The notes under the pieces are model-generated. The model was not told the DNA's origin. It saw only the letters and a list, made by a program, of their open reading frames with translations, and did no database searches. The position numbers and the translations under genes were made by a program. A stretch of DNA of 64,000 bases from Acanthornis magna (lineage: Eukaryota; Chordata; Aves; Passeriformes; Acanthizidae): the NCBI GenBank assembly GCA_036785705.1, contig JAWUZG010000084.1:8135501-8199500 (forward strand), read 5' to 3'. Shown here one piece after another: positions 1 through 14,147 of this stretch. How positions within the stretch are numbered: the stretch's first letter is position 1; each line of letters starts with the position of its first letter.

Positions 1-3000
1 ATAGCCAGCCAGCAAGAAATGTGATGTTAATTAGACATTAATAATGCAAAGCCTTGATGATTTTCCTGTATTTTGGATATCAGAATGGTTGGGAATTGTA
101 TTCATGAGGTGCTGGTGGTGGAGTTTAACAATGATCTGCATCATTGCCAGGTGTCTGAGTTGTCCACTGCAGAGAGAAGGCGTGGAAATGCTGGCAGGCT
201 GTTCTCTGCTGTGACGAACATGAGGTTTGGGAGCCTTGGTTTCTAGGTTATGTCACCTCAAGTCTTTTATTACTTAGGAGCTGCTCTGAGCACATAACTC
301 CTAGGTCTTTTGGTAAATTGCAAACTCCCTAAATTATCGTATTTTGCTAATCTTAAAAGCACCATTCATCCTCTAGATGACTGGCATCACGCTGGGGCAA
401 GCGGAATTAAAATCAAACCCTCTGAGCTGGCCTAGTTTGGGAGGCACCATCGTCTCCCCAGGAGGTGCAGGTGGAGCTGCTGTGGTTGCAAGGACTGGAT
501 TGCTCTGCCCAGTGCACTCACAGGGGGCTGGAGAGAAGGGCTCCCTGGGAAGGAGGAAGCTGTAAAAACAGCCACAGTTTTACTATGGGGGGAGGATGGC
601 AAGGGATGGAAGTAAATGTTGGACTCAAAAGGCACCTTGGAATAAGAGAACTGGAAACAGTCCATCAGTAGGCACCAGAGTATGGTGCAGGCTTATAGGA
701 CATGGAATTGATAAAGCTGTGCTTATTCACAAAGTCTGAGGTAAAAAGGAGACTGAAGAAAGTATGTGGTTTCCTGGGTACCCTTTGGCACTTCCTGAGG
801 TAAATGCTTCTCTGCCTGTCACCAGTGAAGGATTTCCAGGTACCTTGTATCTAAGCATTAAGTGGAGACATTCAGCTCCTATTTCAGCAAGCAAACGGCT
901 GATAAGTTTAATAGAGACAATCCTGCCTTGTCCTTATCCTCATTTCCCAGATGTAATCCAAGCAGAACTGTTCCTTGGCAGTTAGGGCTTGTTTTGCCCT
1001 TCTGCTGCACCCCTGTGCTCCAACTCGTGCTCCTCTCCTTCCCATTTTCTTGTCCCACTCTCAGCAAACATGAGAATTAAAGAATGGAATGATAGCATGT
1101 CCTGTTCCTGGTTAGAGAAACCTGTACAGTAATGTGCCTGAGATGCTTCAAAGGGAAGAAAGTTCCTTGTCCTGCTGAAGTTTTAATACCCGTTGTCTTT
1201 TGTGGTAATGTGTGGGAACCTATCTACAGTGTGCACCCATCTACACAGAGATTATTTTATCTCCCTTTTTCATCCTCAAAACTAAAACAAAGGTCTTCAG
1301 TTTGTTGAAAGCTGTGTCTCAGAAGAGCTGTGATTTGACGAAGAAGATAATAAGTAGCAAGATGTCAAAGAAAGAGCTTATTTCTTGTTTGCTCTGCAGT
1401 GTGAAGAGACTGGATCCTGTTATTCTAGAGACTAATTCAAAGTGTAGTGTGAGAAAATTCCTACCACAAGGACGTTTACACTGTAAGGGAACATAAAAAA
1501 TCCAAGCAAAAAAGCAACATGTAAGTTAAGAACCAGGGAACAGGGGGACAACAAGTGCTTCTTTTCTTCTCTGTTAAAATACATATTGTTTGTTCCTTCC
1601 AACCCTCCAACTCACAGTTCTCTCATGTCTTCTAGTCCATGTGGATGAAGGCTTGGATCTGAGGGATGACAACAGTCGGGACCAGCTTACTTCTTGGACT
1701 AAATCAGGAGGGAGATCTCTACAGCTTTAGGAGCTGTAAGGTAGCCCAGCAGGCAGCAGACACTGAAGATGCCCTAAGACTGAGGCATTCACTTGGTGAG
1801 CAGGACCTGGAGAGGGAATCAGAGCTGCAAAGAGGACTAAAAATCAGTGCATGATGGAAAAGGGCAGCGATGGAGCACATCAGAGGGTGGATGGGAGCAG
1901 AGTAACAAGCAACTGGGTAAGGACAATAGGTGAGGAAGCTGAAGCAGAGAGGAGAAGGCAGCGGGGCAAAAGTTCAGCCTCCTCGATGGTGACAGAGTTT
2001 TGGGAAATTGAACTAAAAGCTCCCCTTGTGAGTAAAGTCTCGGATCTGAAGAGCTCAATGGATCAGTAATGATGTACACTGAGTTTCACAGTCAGCTTCC
2101 AGATTGAATGTACACAGGAAATGGCCATACTTTCTTATTGATAAAATAAGAGCAAAATTTAAATGCAATAGAAGCCAAACATAATTTCCAAAGTATTTTC
2201 CTACTTTACAAAGCCAGAAGTTTAGAAGGTTTATTTTGTAAGACAGAAATAGGCAACATGTGAAGTATTTTTAAGGAAACACCTGTGTTGAATAAAAACA
2301 GTAACATACCAGACACGGGTGGCAAACCAAATTTTTAGTGCTCTGCATGTTATTAGATTTTTTACTAAAATTATTTAATTAAAAATATCAGGCAACATTT
2401 GTTGAGACTGTTCGTGTCTCACTGCTGACAACAATCCTGTTTTAAGAGAAAAGGTTTTTACAACTTTCTTCCAGTAAACCACATCTGGATTTTTAACCTC
2501 ATTGGAAGTTTTTAATCTGCTTTTATATCAGACTGTTTTGTAATGGAATTTTTATTTATCTCCAGATTTATCCAGTTCCTCCTTTCTGGACTATCTTGCA
2601 TTTATCAGGGTCTTTAATTACATTCCTCTACTAGCTGACCACTACAAAAATTGAAATCCTCACCACAAATCTGTAAAAATGTTTCCACTTGCATTGGGAG
2701 ACAAAAATAGAATAATTCCATGTCTTTTTGGACGGATGCCTAGCTGAAACTATGCAGGGTTTGACTGACAAGAGGATGTAGTCTTTGCTGAGAGCACTTT
2801 CTTTAAGGTCCTTTTTAGTCTTCAGGAACATTTAAGTAGATGAATGAAGAGAAGATTTATGCTAGTTTTCCTTCATTTTTGTTAACTCTGCCTGCTTTTT
2901 TGTAACTTTTGTCTCCTGCAACAAAATCTTTTCAGCTCTTCGGGCTTACTGAATATATAATCACAAGCTGGTAAGTAGTAACTTCAGAGAGTTTTGGTTT

Positions 3001-5474
3001 GAAATGGCACTCTATTCTTTTGTGTACAGCTGTGGCAGAGGAATAAAACCCCTTTGTGCAGATAAGGAAAAGCAGAATTATTTAAATGCTCAGTATTTGC
3101 CAGGGTTATAACTGTAAAGTGTAGTCTTTCAGTGGTGAATAAATGCAGTTAGCTCATAGCTCAGCCTGTGAGTGCAGTGGAGAGACTTTACTTGAGCAAG
3201 TTGAAAATTATTTTGCATCTGAGTGAGCTCTCCTCACTGTGCTGCAAGGCACAGCATATTATCCGTTTCCTGGGGAATGTGGATGGGAACTTACAAAGCA
3301 CAGCAGGTAATTGGCTGCTTCAGCTGGAAAAGCAGAAAAAGGATATGTGTTGGTATAGACAGAAGGAAAATGAGGACAAATGGTAATTGCTGTTGGGTGA
3401 TAATATTTGTCCATAGTCTTCTGAGGTATCTGTGAGATTAAATCCATACAGGCATTTTGTAAGGGCGGTGAGTGTGTTAAATGTGAACTTTAGGCAGTTG
3501 GGCAACTTTTTCTGTCAGTGTATTTTGGACTGGAACTTTCATACACTTTGAATGTAAGAAATGAGGTGAATGTGTGTGTGATAACACAGCTTTTTTGACT
3601 GATTCCTTTTGCTGTTCAGGGCTTGTGTTTCTATATCTCAGCATACAGTTTTCTATTGCTACTTTATTTTGATCCATAGCTTCATTTTGTGTGAACAATC
3701 TTATCTGATGTCTGTGGAAAGCAAACACAGCTCAGCCTTTAGGAACTCTTTTCTGTATTTCTAAACCTTGCATACGCTGAGACAAATATTTCCTCTTGGA
3801 AAGGGAAAGCTATTACTGGGTTAGGTATTTTTTCTCAGTTGCACATGTGGCAGTTTCTAAAGACAGACTGAAAATAAACTGTAATGGTATATCTCTAGGT
3901 TTTGTTTCAAGTGGTTTATGTCCAGATAGGGTGTGGAAGTGTGCTAGCAGTGGAAAGAAAGATGTACCAGGTTCCTCCTAAAACAAGGCCATTTTCGTGG
4001 AAAACTTGTTGTTCTCTGCTTTTTATCTCCTTCCAATCTTTAACAAAATGAAACATGGTTTAAAGTCAAGGCTGATAAATACTAGAATAACTTCAAATCT
4101 AACTTAATTTTCATAATATCATGTAAACCTCCCACATATCTGGGGTTTGATATTCCAAAGATCTATGCATATGGATAAATATGTATGATGAATATAACTG
4201 GAATTGATTGACAAGAATATAATATTTACTTCAAAAATATTTGCAGTTTTATGTTACAGGATAACAGTGCTTGGACAGTTTGATTGTAATGTGTTTGCTG
4301 ATCTCACCAAGATCCATGTACACTGTGTTAGATGTTGAAATTGTGCTGCATCTGTAGAAAGAGACAAAAATAAAATATTTTATGGCATTGGTAGGGAATC
4401 TGTATAAAGGGAGGATGTTTGGAAGACTGAAAAATAGATTATGTGATTTTAGCACTTTACTATCCTTAACAAAGGATGTTTCCTCCTCTTTGGTAAAGAG
4501 GAAATCCAAATGTTTCTTTGCTCCTTTTATACACCCTTGCTCTCTTTGAGGTGGCTTTAAATTTTCATCAGTGTCATATGAGGTAAAATGTGTATTAAAG
4601 CATTAAGGAAAATGGGGTTAAGACATGCACTGTCTAATAAAAGAAATTAGTATTTTTTGGCAGTCATCCTTTGGCCTTTGTGATTTTTTTCCAAAGGGCA
4701 CTGACATTGCTCCTGGTTTCTTTAGGACTGTCGTTCTGTGTGTGGACATGTTTTTTACCTATTGACCTTTTTTATTTATTTTCTTGAATGCCAAATACTT
4801 AATGTGTCATTTCTGGCAGAAAGTTCTGGTGATCAAAGAGGAAATAAAATGGGCTTGAAGCAAGCTACTGGAAAGGCACATAAGGGATGGCACAGGCACG
4901 GAAAGCTCTTTTTATTCCTGCAGGAGTTGCTTACCAGTCCTCATACTGACTTCATGAACACAGGAGGAAGCACATATTTTTCCTGGGCCTGGAAAGCAAA
5001 TGTGGTCTCAGAGTGCAAGGTTTACTACCAGGATAATCAGCCAGAGTGGCGTGAGCGACTGCCTGCCAACTTTCTTTTGCCTCCTGTGTACCTGGCCCAA
5101 TTAACTCCATTCTTCACTCTTCAGTCATCTCCCCAGGTAGCTACCTGGTCTTAATGGGCCATAAAATGCATGGCACTAGTCCATATGGAAATGTTTCGGG
5201 GTGTAGGGGCTGTCTTAGCCCTTCATAGGGGTCTCTGGGAGTGGCAGAGGCAGCAGTGCTGTTCAAAAGGAAATGCAGGGGATGTACCTGTGCCCTCTTT
5301 CTGGTTACTGGAAGAGTCTCTTTGGGCAATGTAAATCATGAGATAAAAGCTGGATTAGTTTGGGAGAGCTGTACAGAGAACCCAGTGGAGTAACTTCAGC
5401 TAAGCACAAAGGGAAGAACTTCAGCTGGGATTAGATACTGTAGTTCTTATCTCTTAAACAAGATTTCTTTGCCG

Positions 5475-5493
5475 CTGCCTGCCTGCCTGCCTG
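5475..5493. repeat. (TGCC)n microsatellite
   Basis: A run of about four to five CTGC/TGCC units. Confidence 0.85.
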
Positions 5494-8400
5494 TCTCCCT
5501 CCACTTGGAATTAACCATAACTTTTCTAATTGGACTCTTAAATGGATTGTGCTTAGTTACAAGTCCAGCAGCTCAGCTCTTTCCCTGCTATGGCCCCTGT
5601 GCTTCCTGGACTCCAACCCTCCATCTGCAGAGGTCCATGGGATGGGAGGTAGCAGGGGGCAGAGGGTCAGGTGGAAGACTCTTGTTCTGCAGGCATCAGA
5701 TTCCAAAGACAAAGCCCTAGGAAAGCCTGAACTTCTGCAGGTGAAGCTCCACAAGGAGAGAAAGCATCTTGTGCTGTGAACCCAGCAGAAGGAAAGAGAT
5801 CCACAGCTTTTGGGTAGGCTCACACTTGAAAATGTACTGAAAACATTTAGGCAGGCTGTGACCTTTAAAAGAGATTAGTTAGCTATTAGTTCATTTCTGC
5901 CTAAGATGTTCATTTGAGTGGGTGCTCTATATTAGCTGTGAATAGTATGCAAGTGGTATTTCACAGAAATTGTGTAGAGCCAAGGAATGTAATTGATTAC
6001 TTATGTTTACTCCTTGGGGTCTTCCATGGAGATGTGCTCAAGCTCAGGATATTATACAGAGCATCAGAATCAAAACTATTGATTGAAACTGGAGTATATC
6101 AATGGGACTCTGCAAGAATTAAAGGCTAAGCCAAACTTCTCAAATCCTGCCTTTCTTTGCATATTTCTGAGTGTACCATTGAAATCCAGTCACTCTCATG
6201 AGGACTGAGAATTGGAAAGCTGGATTTCTGACTCATATTTTGCTGGGGAAATTGAGACATATTGGGATAATACACCTGCTCTGTGTCACTCTAAATCACC
6301 TAGGAAATTTAGAACATTTCATGAATTTAAACCCACCCAGCTCTCCTGTCATGCAGGAAAAACATTTGGAATCAAAAGTTACTTCTCAAACATGCTTATT
6401 TTTGCACCTTTTTCCTCAGTTACATCAAATGACAAAAATCTAATTTTGGTGGTCCCAAACTTTGTCACATGGATCTGCACGTGATAATTTCTGATATCAG
6501 AATTCTACCTTATCAAAATTGCAATAATTCAGAGTTACTGAGAAATTTTTTGGTCAGACATAACAGAGACCAGTGAAAATCTGCTTCTAGAGCAATGATG
6601 CTGTTTTTATATGCTCACATCCCTAGACTGTGCACCCTGGCAGAGCCCCAGTGTAGTCAGCAGAGCCACATTAATTTGTCTCTGCCCAGGAAAAGCTCTC
6701 ATAATTTTAAGTAAGTTACATCTATATGAAATAATAATACAATATGTACTTGTGTCATACAAGCATGCCTGGAGGGGGATGAGATTAAAACCAGAGGTGC
6801 CGGTACCTGTCAGATTTAATTTAGTGACCTCTCCCTGCAAACCCAAACTCACTGACTTCTAGAATTGTTAGGGAATGGTGATGGTTGGGAATGCAATTTT
6901 CCTTCTGCAGCTTTTGCTGTGGGGGCCTCAGCTGCCAAGGTCCCAGTACTGCAGGGAGGTCATTTCCAGGGCTAGACTCAGAGAGGCAAAAGCAGGAATG
7001 CTGAACAAACCTTGGCAAAAACTGATCATCCCTTGGCTAAAGTCTTTATTCTTCTGGCCTGCTAAAGGTCTGCTGAGGGAGCCAGAGAACTCGTGCAGCT
7101 CTGCAGCCAACTGTGCTTGTGCCTGGTGCAGCAGTTAAAGCTCATTGAGGCAGTATGGTCAGGTCTGTTGTCTTATTCACTCGAAAATATGTAATCCCAT
7201 GTTAATTATCCATTTCACATATGTCAGAAGTGACGTATGATTAATAAATAAGAATATTTTGTGTGCTGCCTTTGGTGCTGTGTCAGTCAGACACAGACAG
7301 GGTGCAAGCTGTGCTCACTGAGCCCTTACTGCAGGTGGAAACTGCACTGGGATCCTGACTGCAGCACACTGAGCTGGTGACAAGGCAGAAAAACTTACAT
7401 TCTGAAAGTGTCTTGGAAGTATTTGTTGAGAACAGAACATATTGTAAATACTCTATTTCCAGCCAGCGAGGGCTGCTTTAGTGATAGCTTTTCTGTTCGC
7501 TAATTTCTGTCCTTAGGAGGAAGCTGCTTCCTTCCTCTCTTCATTTAATTCCTTTGCCATGTTGACCTTCACCTGTGTGACTCGCTCCCTGAAATCCTCT
7601 CGGGAGGATCAGTGTCAGTTCTAATAAGCCAGCTGTCACTTTACACCAAACAGAAAGTAAGTGTTTCATTTGTTAAATGGGCCAGGAGAATCCAGCGGCT
7701 TCTTCTACCATCCTCATTTTTTTTCTAGGGGAAAGTGTTTTACTTTGACGTGACTGAAAGTGCATAAAGCGGATTTGAAGCTGCAGATTTAAGTGTCTTG
7801 AATGAAGACTGCTATGTAAGGCTTTTCTTTATTTATCAGTTGTACTGAAACGCGATCAGTGTTACAGCAGCAGGATCTGGGCACAATGAGTTTTCTTGTG
7901 CTTCCAGTCAGAAGATAAGGGATACGCCGTGTAAGGAACACACTGGGAATTTCTTTGCTTTAGAAAGCTGCACAGGAAGACACAGGAAAAGTAAGATTAT
8001 TACACTGAGCTCTTGGCTTCTTGTTGGGAGTTTTGCCATTGACTTTACTGCGAGCAGGACAGCTTTTATCCGTCACAGCTGTTTTTCTACTGCTCCCCAC
8101 CTGCTGCTGTTTGGTGCTGACAAGCACAACCTGTGCCTCTCCACCAGCACGCACAGGTGGGTTATATTTACACCACTAAGCTTGGAAAGTGAGAGTGGAA
8201 GTTAAGGAGAGCACTTCTTTTTTGTGCCTTTCACACAGAAGCTGGTGCCTGAATTCAGCAGCTTGTGGAGCACAGGTTTTTGAATGTGTTTGACAAATGT
8301 GCAATCAGTGTATGTGACTGACTGACCACCGCTGTGGGAGAGCAACTTGAGACAGGAAAAGAAAGCGGCAGCTCCGGCGTGTGAGAGGAAGGCCATGGTT

Positions 8401-11400
8401 TTTTTCCATGAACCTGGAGGTTGTGTAAGTATTGCTGCTTGGGGTGATTTGACTCTGTGGTGGGGATTTTGAAGCTGCAAACAGGGCTGTGTGTGGAGTC
8501 AGATGATGCTAGTGAAACCTTGCCCCTGGCTCTGCGGTTAGCGCTGTGAAGGCAGGCCCTGCCCTCAGGAAAAGCAAGGCCGCGCGGCCATGCTCCTCAG
8601 GGCTCAGCTCTCAGAGCCTTCTGCTCAGTGCTGTTTGGAGGTATCTCCGCAGCACTGCAGCAATATCCCACAGGCTCTTCCCTCCCCATGGGCAACCTCC
8701 CAGGAGCTCTTCAGGCTTCTCCTGTCACTGCTGCTCCGCAGAGGCCTTTGCCAACAGAGGCTAAGGGACAGCAAGTGCATGGCTCAGGAGGCTGCCCAAG
8801 CTTTACCCTGCAGATGATCCTTTCTCCTTCTTGGCTGCAGAAGTGGGGAGGGCAACTTGCCCCTTGTGCCTCTGGGCATTTAGTTTGTCCTTGTCTTGTG
8901 ATCTGCATAAGCTGGAGGTTTAGGGCCAAAATCTTTCTTTGTTAGCACCCTAATTTGTACTCTAAACTAAGTGTTTGCAGTCACTGAAATAGACACCTGA
9001 GAATTACTTCAAGATATTTAAATCTAGTTAAGTATCCAATATAGCATCGCTCAGCCTGAGAGAGCTTTGCAACTGTGTAGGTATGACAAATATCCGTCTC
9101 CTCTGTGTCTTCCCGTGTGTGGGGAAAGGCCTTAAAAAGTTCAAATCTAGAACCCTGTGCTTGGCCCTGCTCTGCAATGAGCATCCCTAAATTGCAAAGA
9201 AGGGGTTCTGGCTTTGTTTGTTCAGGTTTTGTATTGACTTTTTTCTTGCATGTGTTTGGTGGATGTGTTCCTAAGGTTATGACTTGCAGAGAGTGGTGAA
9301 TCTGTTATTTAGTAGTGTTTGTTCTTGTGTTTTTGTTTTTTTTTCCCCTTGGTCCACTTCAAACAACTACAAAAGGGGACTACCTAATCTTTGGGAAAAT
9401 ACCAAAACCCACCACCAAAACTTCTGGCCATAGCAATACTGCACCTTAAACAAGGTACCCTGTAGCCATTAAGTCACACAGCTTTGAATAATTGACTTTC
9501 TCAACAACAGCTGAAGTTTGTGGCTTTTCGAGTGAATGGAACTGGAGCCCACAGAATCATTGTCTGTTCAAACCACTGCCCAGGTGGGAAGCGGTGCTGG
9601 ATAATGAGCCAAAACTTTCTTTATAAAAAATAAAAAGGATAGCTTCATTTTCAAGAGATCTAGAATTGAATTTATTTTAAATAAAATTGTGTATATAAGT
9701 GCATGACTGTACAAACTAATATATGGCAGCAAGGACAGATAATCAGCCTGTAAAATGTGTAAGCAACAGATGTCTTTCAACATGTGCTACTTGGATGTAA
9801 ACCTAGAAAAACAAAGTTTTTTTTTTTTTATGGTTAGATCTCATCATGTAAGGGAAGTCAAGTAATTCATAGACTTGGTGTAATTCCTTGGTGTTATATT
9901 GGAAAATAGGCAGCACACAATTCAAACGATAGTTCAGACCTTTTGTCTTTGATAAAACTTGGTCCATGTCACTCCCTGTGGGTGTGAGCACAGCTGCTAC
10001 TTAGGAAAGTGCAGTGTTCCCTTGTGTAGGTACAAGGCTCTGCAGACAGTTAATTCAGTGTGCTCTGGTAGTACTGAAACTGTGCCACTGAACACTTGTT
10101 GATGTTTAATCAAATTGTGATTTATGGACTCAGACTTCCTTCTGAACTTTATATTACTTAGAGCCTAAGTGACAGTTTCTATCCCAGAACAAGATGACAC
10201 AGCATATGTGATATAGCACGTTTTACATACAGCGAGCCCATCTATTGCAGAACTTTGTCCTGTTCCAGGTAGAGAGATTTTACTACCTGTAGTCTGCATA
10301 TATGAATTAATAAAAATGTAGGTGTCCTTCTTAGCAACTTGTGATCTAGATGTGGGTTAAAGGCCTTATAATCTTGGCTGTTAAAAAAAAAAATGTTAGA
10401 GGAGCGGATTTAAAACATCAGCATCCTCAAATTATTTCACTTAAAATATTCTCCATATTTTTGTCTGGAGCACCACCTTACTCAACATTTACATTAGCCT
10501 TTCTACAAACCAGTTGTGAGAAAGCTTTCCTGGCCAGAAAACTGCCTTCCCCTGTTCCATATGTTAAGAATTAACTGGCTTAGTAACTTTAGGACTGTAT
10601 TTCCCTTTCTTAACTGTATTCCTCAGAAAAATGCTGTTGGTAGGAGTCTGTAGCAATCACTGAGTATGGTGGTCCTGAGTGCCCTGCTGCAGAGACACCA
10701 GCTGCGCAAAGGAGTAGCGCTCTTGGGAAAGAAGTTGCCACAAGGAAAGGAGCAAAACCAAGTCTCAACTGGCTGGGTAGGCAACACTGGGTGAATTGGT
10801 GAGGAAGTATCATTTTGAAATTAGTTATGTCTCTGAAGCTGGGATAAATCTTAAATATGCTTCCTGGTAAAGCATCTTCTAAGACTTCATTGCTATTTTA
10901 TTGTCCTCTTCAAATGAAGAGGCAATGAACTACCTATGAAATGCAAGATTTGGAAAGAAAATTGTGATTATGTACTATATGTGCAAATCTACCATTGCAT
11001 TTACAAGCTGCAACTGAGCTTGTAATGATGATTTATCCATCATAATGAGGGATGAATATTTGCATTGATTCCTGCCTAGAGGCTATTTTTCTGTGCCTTG
11101 GAAGGGTGGGGGGTGACTTTTTAATTAATTTTTTTTCCCCCTGCTCAACTAGAAGTAGGTGTGCATGTTAACCGGGTTTATTTTTAGGGGAAACCATAGT
11201 ATGAAAAAAGAAGCTTGGGTCATGATTACTGTGTGAGCAGAAAATGTGTTCCCAAGTGTGTGTCAGGATTTATGCAGCTGACACCTGTGGGAGCTTGTTT
11301 CAGTCAAACAGCAGATGCTATAAATTCTGTAGTAAATAATTCAGAGTTTGTATTCTTTTTCTGAGTTATGAATCTGTCCTTTCCCCCACTTTCTTCCTCT

Positions 11401-12273
11401 AAAACCCCCAGATCTGCTTTCCCTTTCTGTCTCTAAAATGACCCCCAAGATCCCAGTGTCTGTTGATCCAAAATGGAACACAACTTCCCATTGAGACCTT
11501 TGGAATAACTGTGTACACTAAAGATTATCTCCTGTTGGATCTATTAATTTTCAGCAAATACAGTTATTTTCATGATATCCTGCAGGACCCAGCACATGTT
11601 GCAGAAAGGTCAGTGATGAAAGAGGCCTGGGTACTACACACAGGTCCAAAATGATGTAACAGTAAATTGTAGTGCTGGTAAGTGTCTTGTTGGTTTAAAT
11701 GCTGGCAATGTGACAAAAATAGAATCATTGTCTCTGTCTGAGCATCATGATGAGTGTTTTGTGCAGATGTGAAAGCAGAGAGAGGAAGTGCTGTGAATTG
11801 CCAGGACTACTATAAAATCCTTTGCTCACCTGTTACTGTTGCTTGTTCACCATGAAGTATAAAAGGGGAAAACAGTTTGGTCATAGTTATGAATGTGCCA
11901 CGGCTGTATTTTTTTTCTAAACAAAAATAGGGCAAATATGAAAAATAGGGAGGTGTTGCTACTTTTTCAGTTTGATCATTTAAATATCTAGTGCTTCTGG
12001 ATTTTTCATTTTACCATCATGGTGATGAGTGGAAGTCAAACCACCACCTTAATTTTAGCGCTGATCTGAACATGGTAATCGAAATGAGGTTTGATGTAGA
12101 TTGATAGAAATGTGCTGGTTGCAGCACAAGTCCTTGTCCAAACTGAAGTCAAAGGTGGAAGGCTGCTCCTGGGGTGTTAAAAATTGTGCTTGTTACTGCA
12201 CTAATAGATGAGAGAGGAATTTATTTTCTTTATGAAGTAACTTCATTTCGTTGTCGTTAGGGAGCTATTTTAA

Positions 12274-12313
12274 GGCAAAAAAAAAAAAAAAAGGCAAAAA
12301 AAAAAAGGCAAAA
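12274..12313. repeat. GGC-A(n) repeat
   Basis: Three successive GGCAAAA units have A-runs of 16, 11 and 4 bases. It is a simple repeat. Confidence 0.9.
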
Positions 12314-14045
12314 CCCTTGTTCTAAAGGTGAAAGGAACAGTGGGACCTCAGAATCCTATAAGTTGCTTTCTAAAAATGATCCTACTAATAAACTGCACAA
12401 GGTGAACACTGTTTTTGTGTCTTTGGAATTATAACTTTTAGTGAGAATGCAGATGCCCACTTGTGCAGTGCACAAGTGCCAGAGCTCATGGACTAGTGTT
12501 CTGTTCCATCTCCCACTACAACCCCTCACACACAGAAAAATGACCTGGTGGCAGGACGTGATCCAGATAATATCCCTGGATTCAAGAATATTTTCTTTTC
12601 TTTGTCATTGTTCCTTGGTGGTTTCCATGGATAAACATGCCCTCTAAATGAGGTGCTTATAGAAAAGTGCATTTTCCTAGAGTGAGGCTATTTCAGAAGG
12701 ACCTGGTGGCAGATTTTGGAGTTATTTCCATGCACAGGTTGGCACTAGTGCCTCAAGGACAGACAGAAGAATAGTTTGAGATTTAATCAGGTTCCCTGTA
12801 CCCTGAGTTCCTCTTCATAGTTTCTGCCTTTATGATCCTAGTTGACATCTCTTGCACTTAATAGTACATAATAATTTTGGCTTTTCTCTTGAATCTTGAA
12901 TTATTTTGGACCCAGCTAGGAAGTCTCACTATTTGTTTCTATTTTCAGCAGAATTTTAACTGTCATTCTCAAAAGCACAACCAACTACATCACAGAATAA
13001 TAGTAAATAAAACTTATTATAAACCAAACAGAAACTTTGTATGGTATTGTGAATCTCTATACCACTTTGTCAAAGGCAGACTACAGTTTAATGGGCTTTC
13101 AAAATAGAAAAATTAAATTAATCAGATCTGTTTCTATGGAAAACAAATGAGGCACTTCTTATTACATGAATAAATTGTTCCTTTAGAATATTCTTTTGCA
13201 CCATTATGGCTTCAAGTACCATTTATGTAGTCTACTAATGAGAGGTCTCTGTAGCAGCTAACACACCGGGTATGGAAAGGGCTCAAAATTCCCAATTCCT
13301 TTCAAAAGTGAATACAGTGTGTCAGAATGGAGAGGAGAAGGGGGAAAAGAGTGAGGAGCTAGAACTCTTTAATAGCAGGAAGAGTGAACTAGCCTGGGGA
13401 GAAATGTTCTTATGAAAGGATAATACACAAAGAGTTTTTCACACTGCCTCAAGTTTTTGTTAAAAATGTATTCAAGATTTAAAAAGATTTTTTCAACTTA
13501 AAATACTTTTTTTTCTTCTCTCCCCTCTCCCAGCCTAGGTACCTCCAAAATAAATTGAAGGAATAGGCACAGGGGTAATTGGTTTAAAGAAAATGAGATG
13601 GGGAGGCAAGAAATTGAATAATATTGCAAGAGAGGGAATTGCTTGAAGGAGACAACTGACCCATCACAGTGTTGTAAAAGTATTATTAGAGCTTTCAGGC
13701 TGTATTAGCTCAATTGCTTTCTTAGTTGTTGCATACACTAAATATAAGGAACTATAACTCTAGATTTTTGAGAAATAATGAAGTGCAACTTTATGTTCCC
13801 AAATCAATGTGTTCATTACTTGTTATGGATTTGATTCCATAAGCAAAGTGCCCATGGGTGGAGATGAGATCATATCTGAAATACCAGACGTACTCTGTCA
13901 TGGCTCCAGGTCTCTGCAAAGCAATGCCTGACTCTGCAGTGGCTGCCTCCCTTTGACCTGGCTGATGCTTGGTATTTTTGGAAAGAATATTTCAAGTTGG
14001 TGGATGTTCTGCTCTCTATTTTTTTTTTCTTCCTTTCCTTCCCAG

Positions 14046-14147
14046 AAAGCCCAAATGCACCAGACCAGGGTCTTCATGGAGGGGAGACCTGTAGTTTGGC
14101 TGGCTCAACCTCTGATTTATTGAGGCCAAGCTGGTTCACAATTTCCA
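14046..14147 (+). CDS. Candidate 102-nt cassette exon, gene unassigned
   Basis: A strong pyrimidine tract (T-run, then CTTCCTTTCCTTCCCAG) precedes this stretch. A GTAAAA donor follows. The frame reads SPNAPDQGLHGGETCSLAG and then STSDLLRPSWFTIS. Length is exactly 34 codons with phase 1 at both ends, as in exons that can be skipped without a frame change. The donor is weaker than consensus and I do not recognise the peptide. The open frame runs on past the donor to about 14215. It may be a chance open frame behind a pyrimidine tract. Confidence 0.2.

Larger units (their letters stand above)
1..14045. other. No gene recognised
   Basis: AT-rich non-coding DNA with only short open frames (up to 138 codons at 4738-5154) that show no family resemblance or codon pattern. 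A patch at about 8500-8850 is GC-richer and open in several frames at once, which argues against one real frame. Only simple repeats were seen. Confidence 0.6.

Noticed and set aside
2938..2972. 35-nt stretch between TTTTCAG and GTAAGT
   Set aside because: Very short, with a weak acceptor tract; expected by chance in a window of this size.
4738..5154. 138-codon plus-strand frame
   Set aside because: No domain, signal or splice context recognised; length is compatible with chance over 64 kb.
7398..7474. Minus-strand 77-nt open stretch ending in a GTAAGT donor
   Set aside because: The only AG at its upstream end lacks a pyrimidine tract, and two frames are open, so no real exon is supported.
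7517..7624. Possible terminal exon after TGTCCTTAG, reading EEAASFLSSFNSF and on to a stop
   Set aside because: Acceptor tract is short, there is no poly(A) signal nearby, and the peptide is not recognised.
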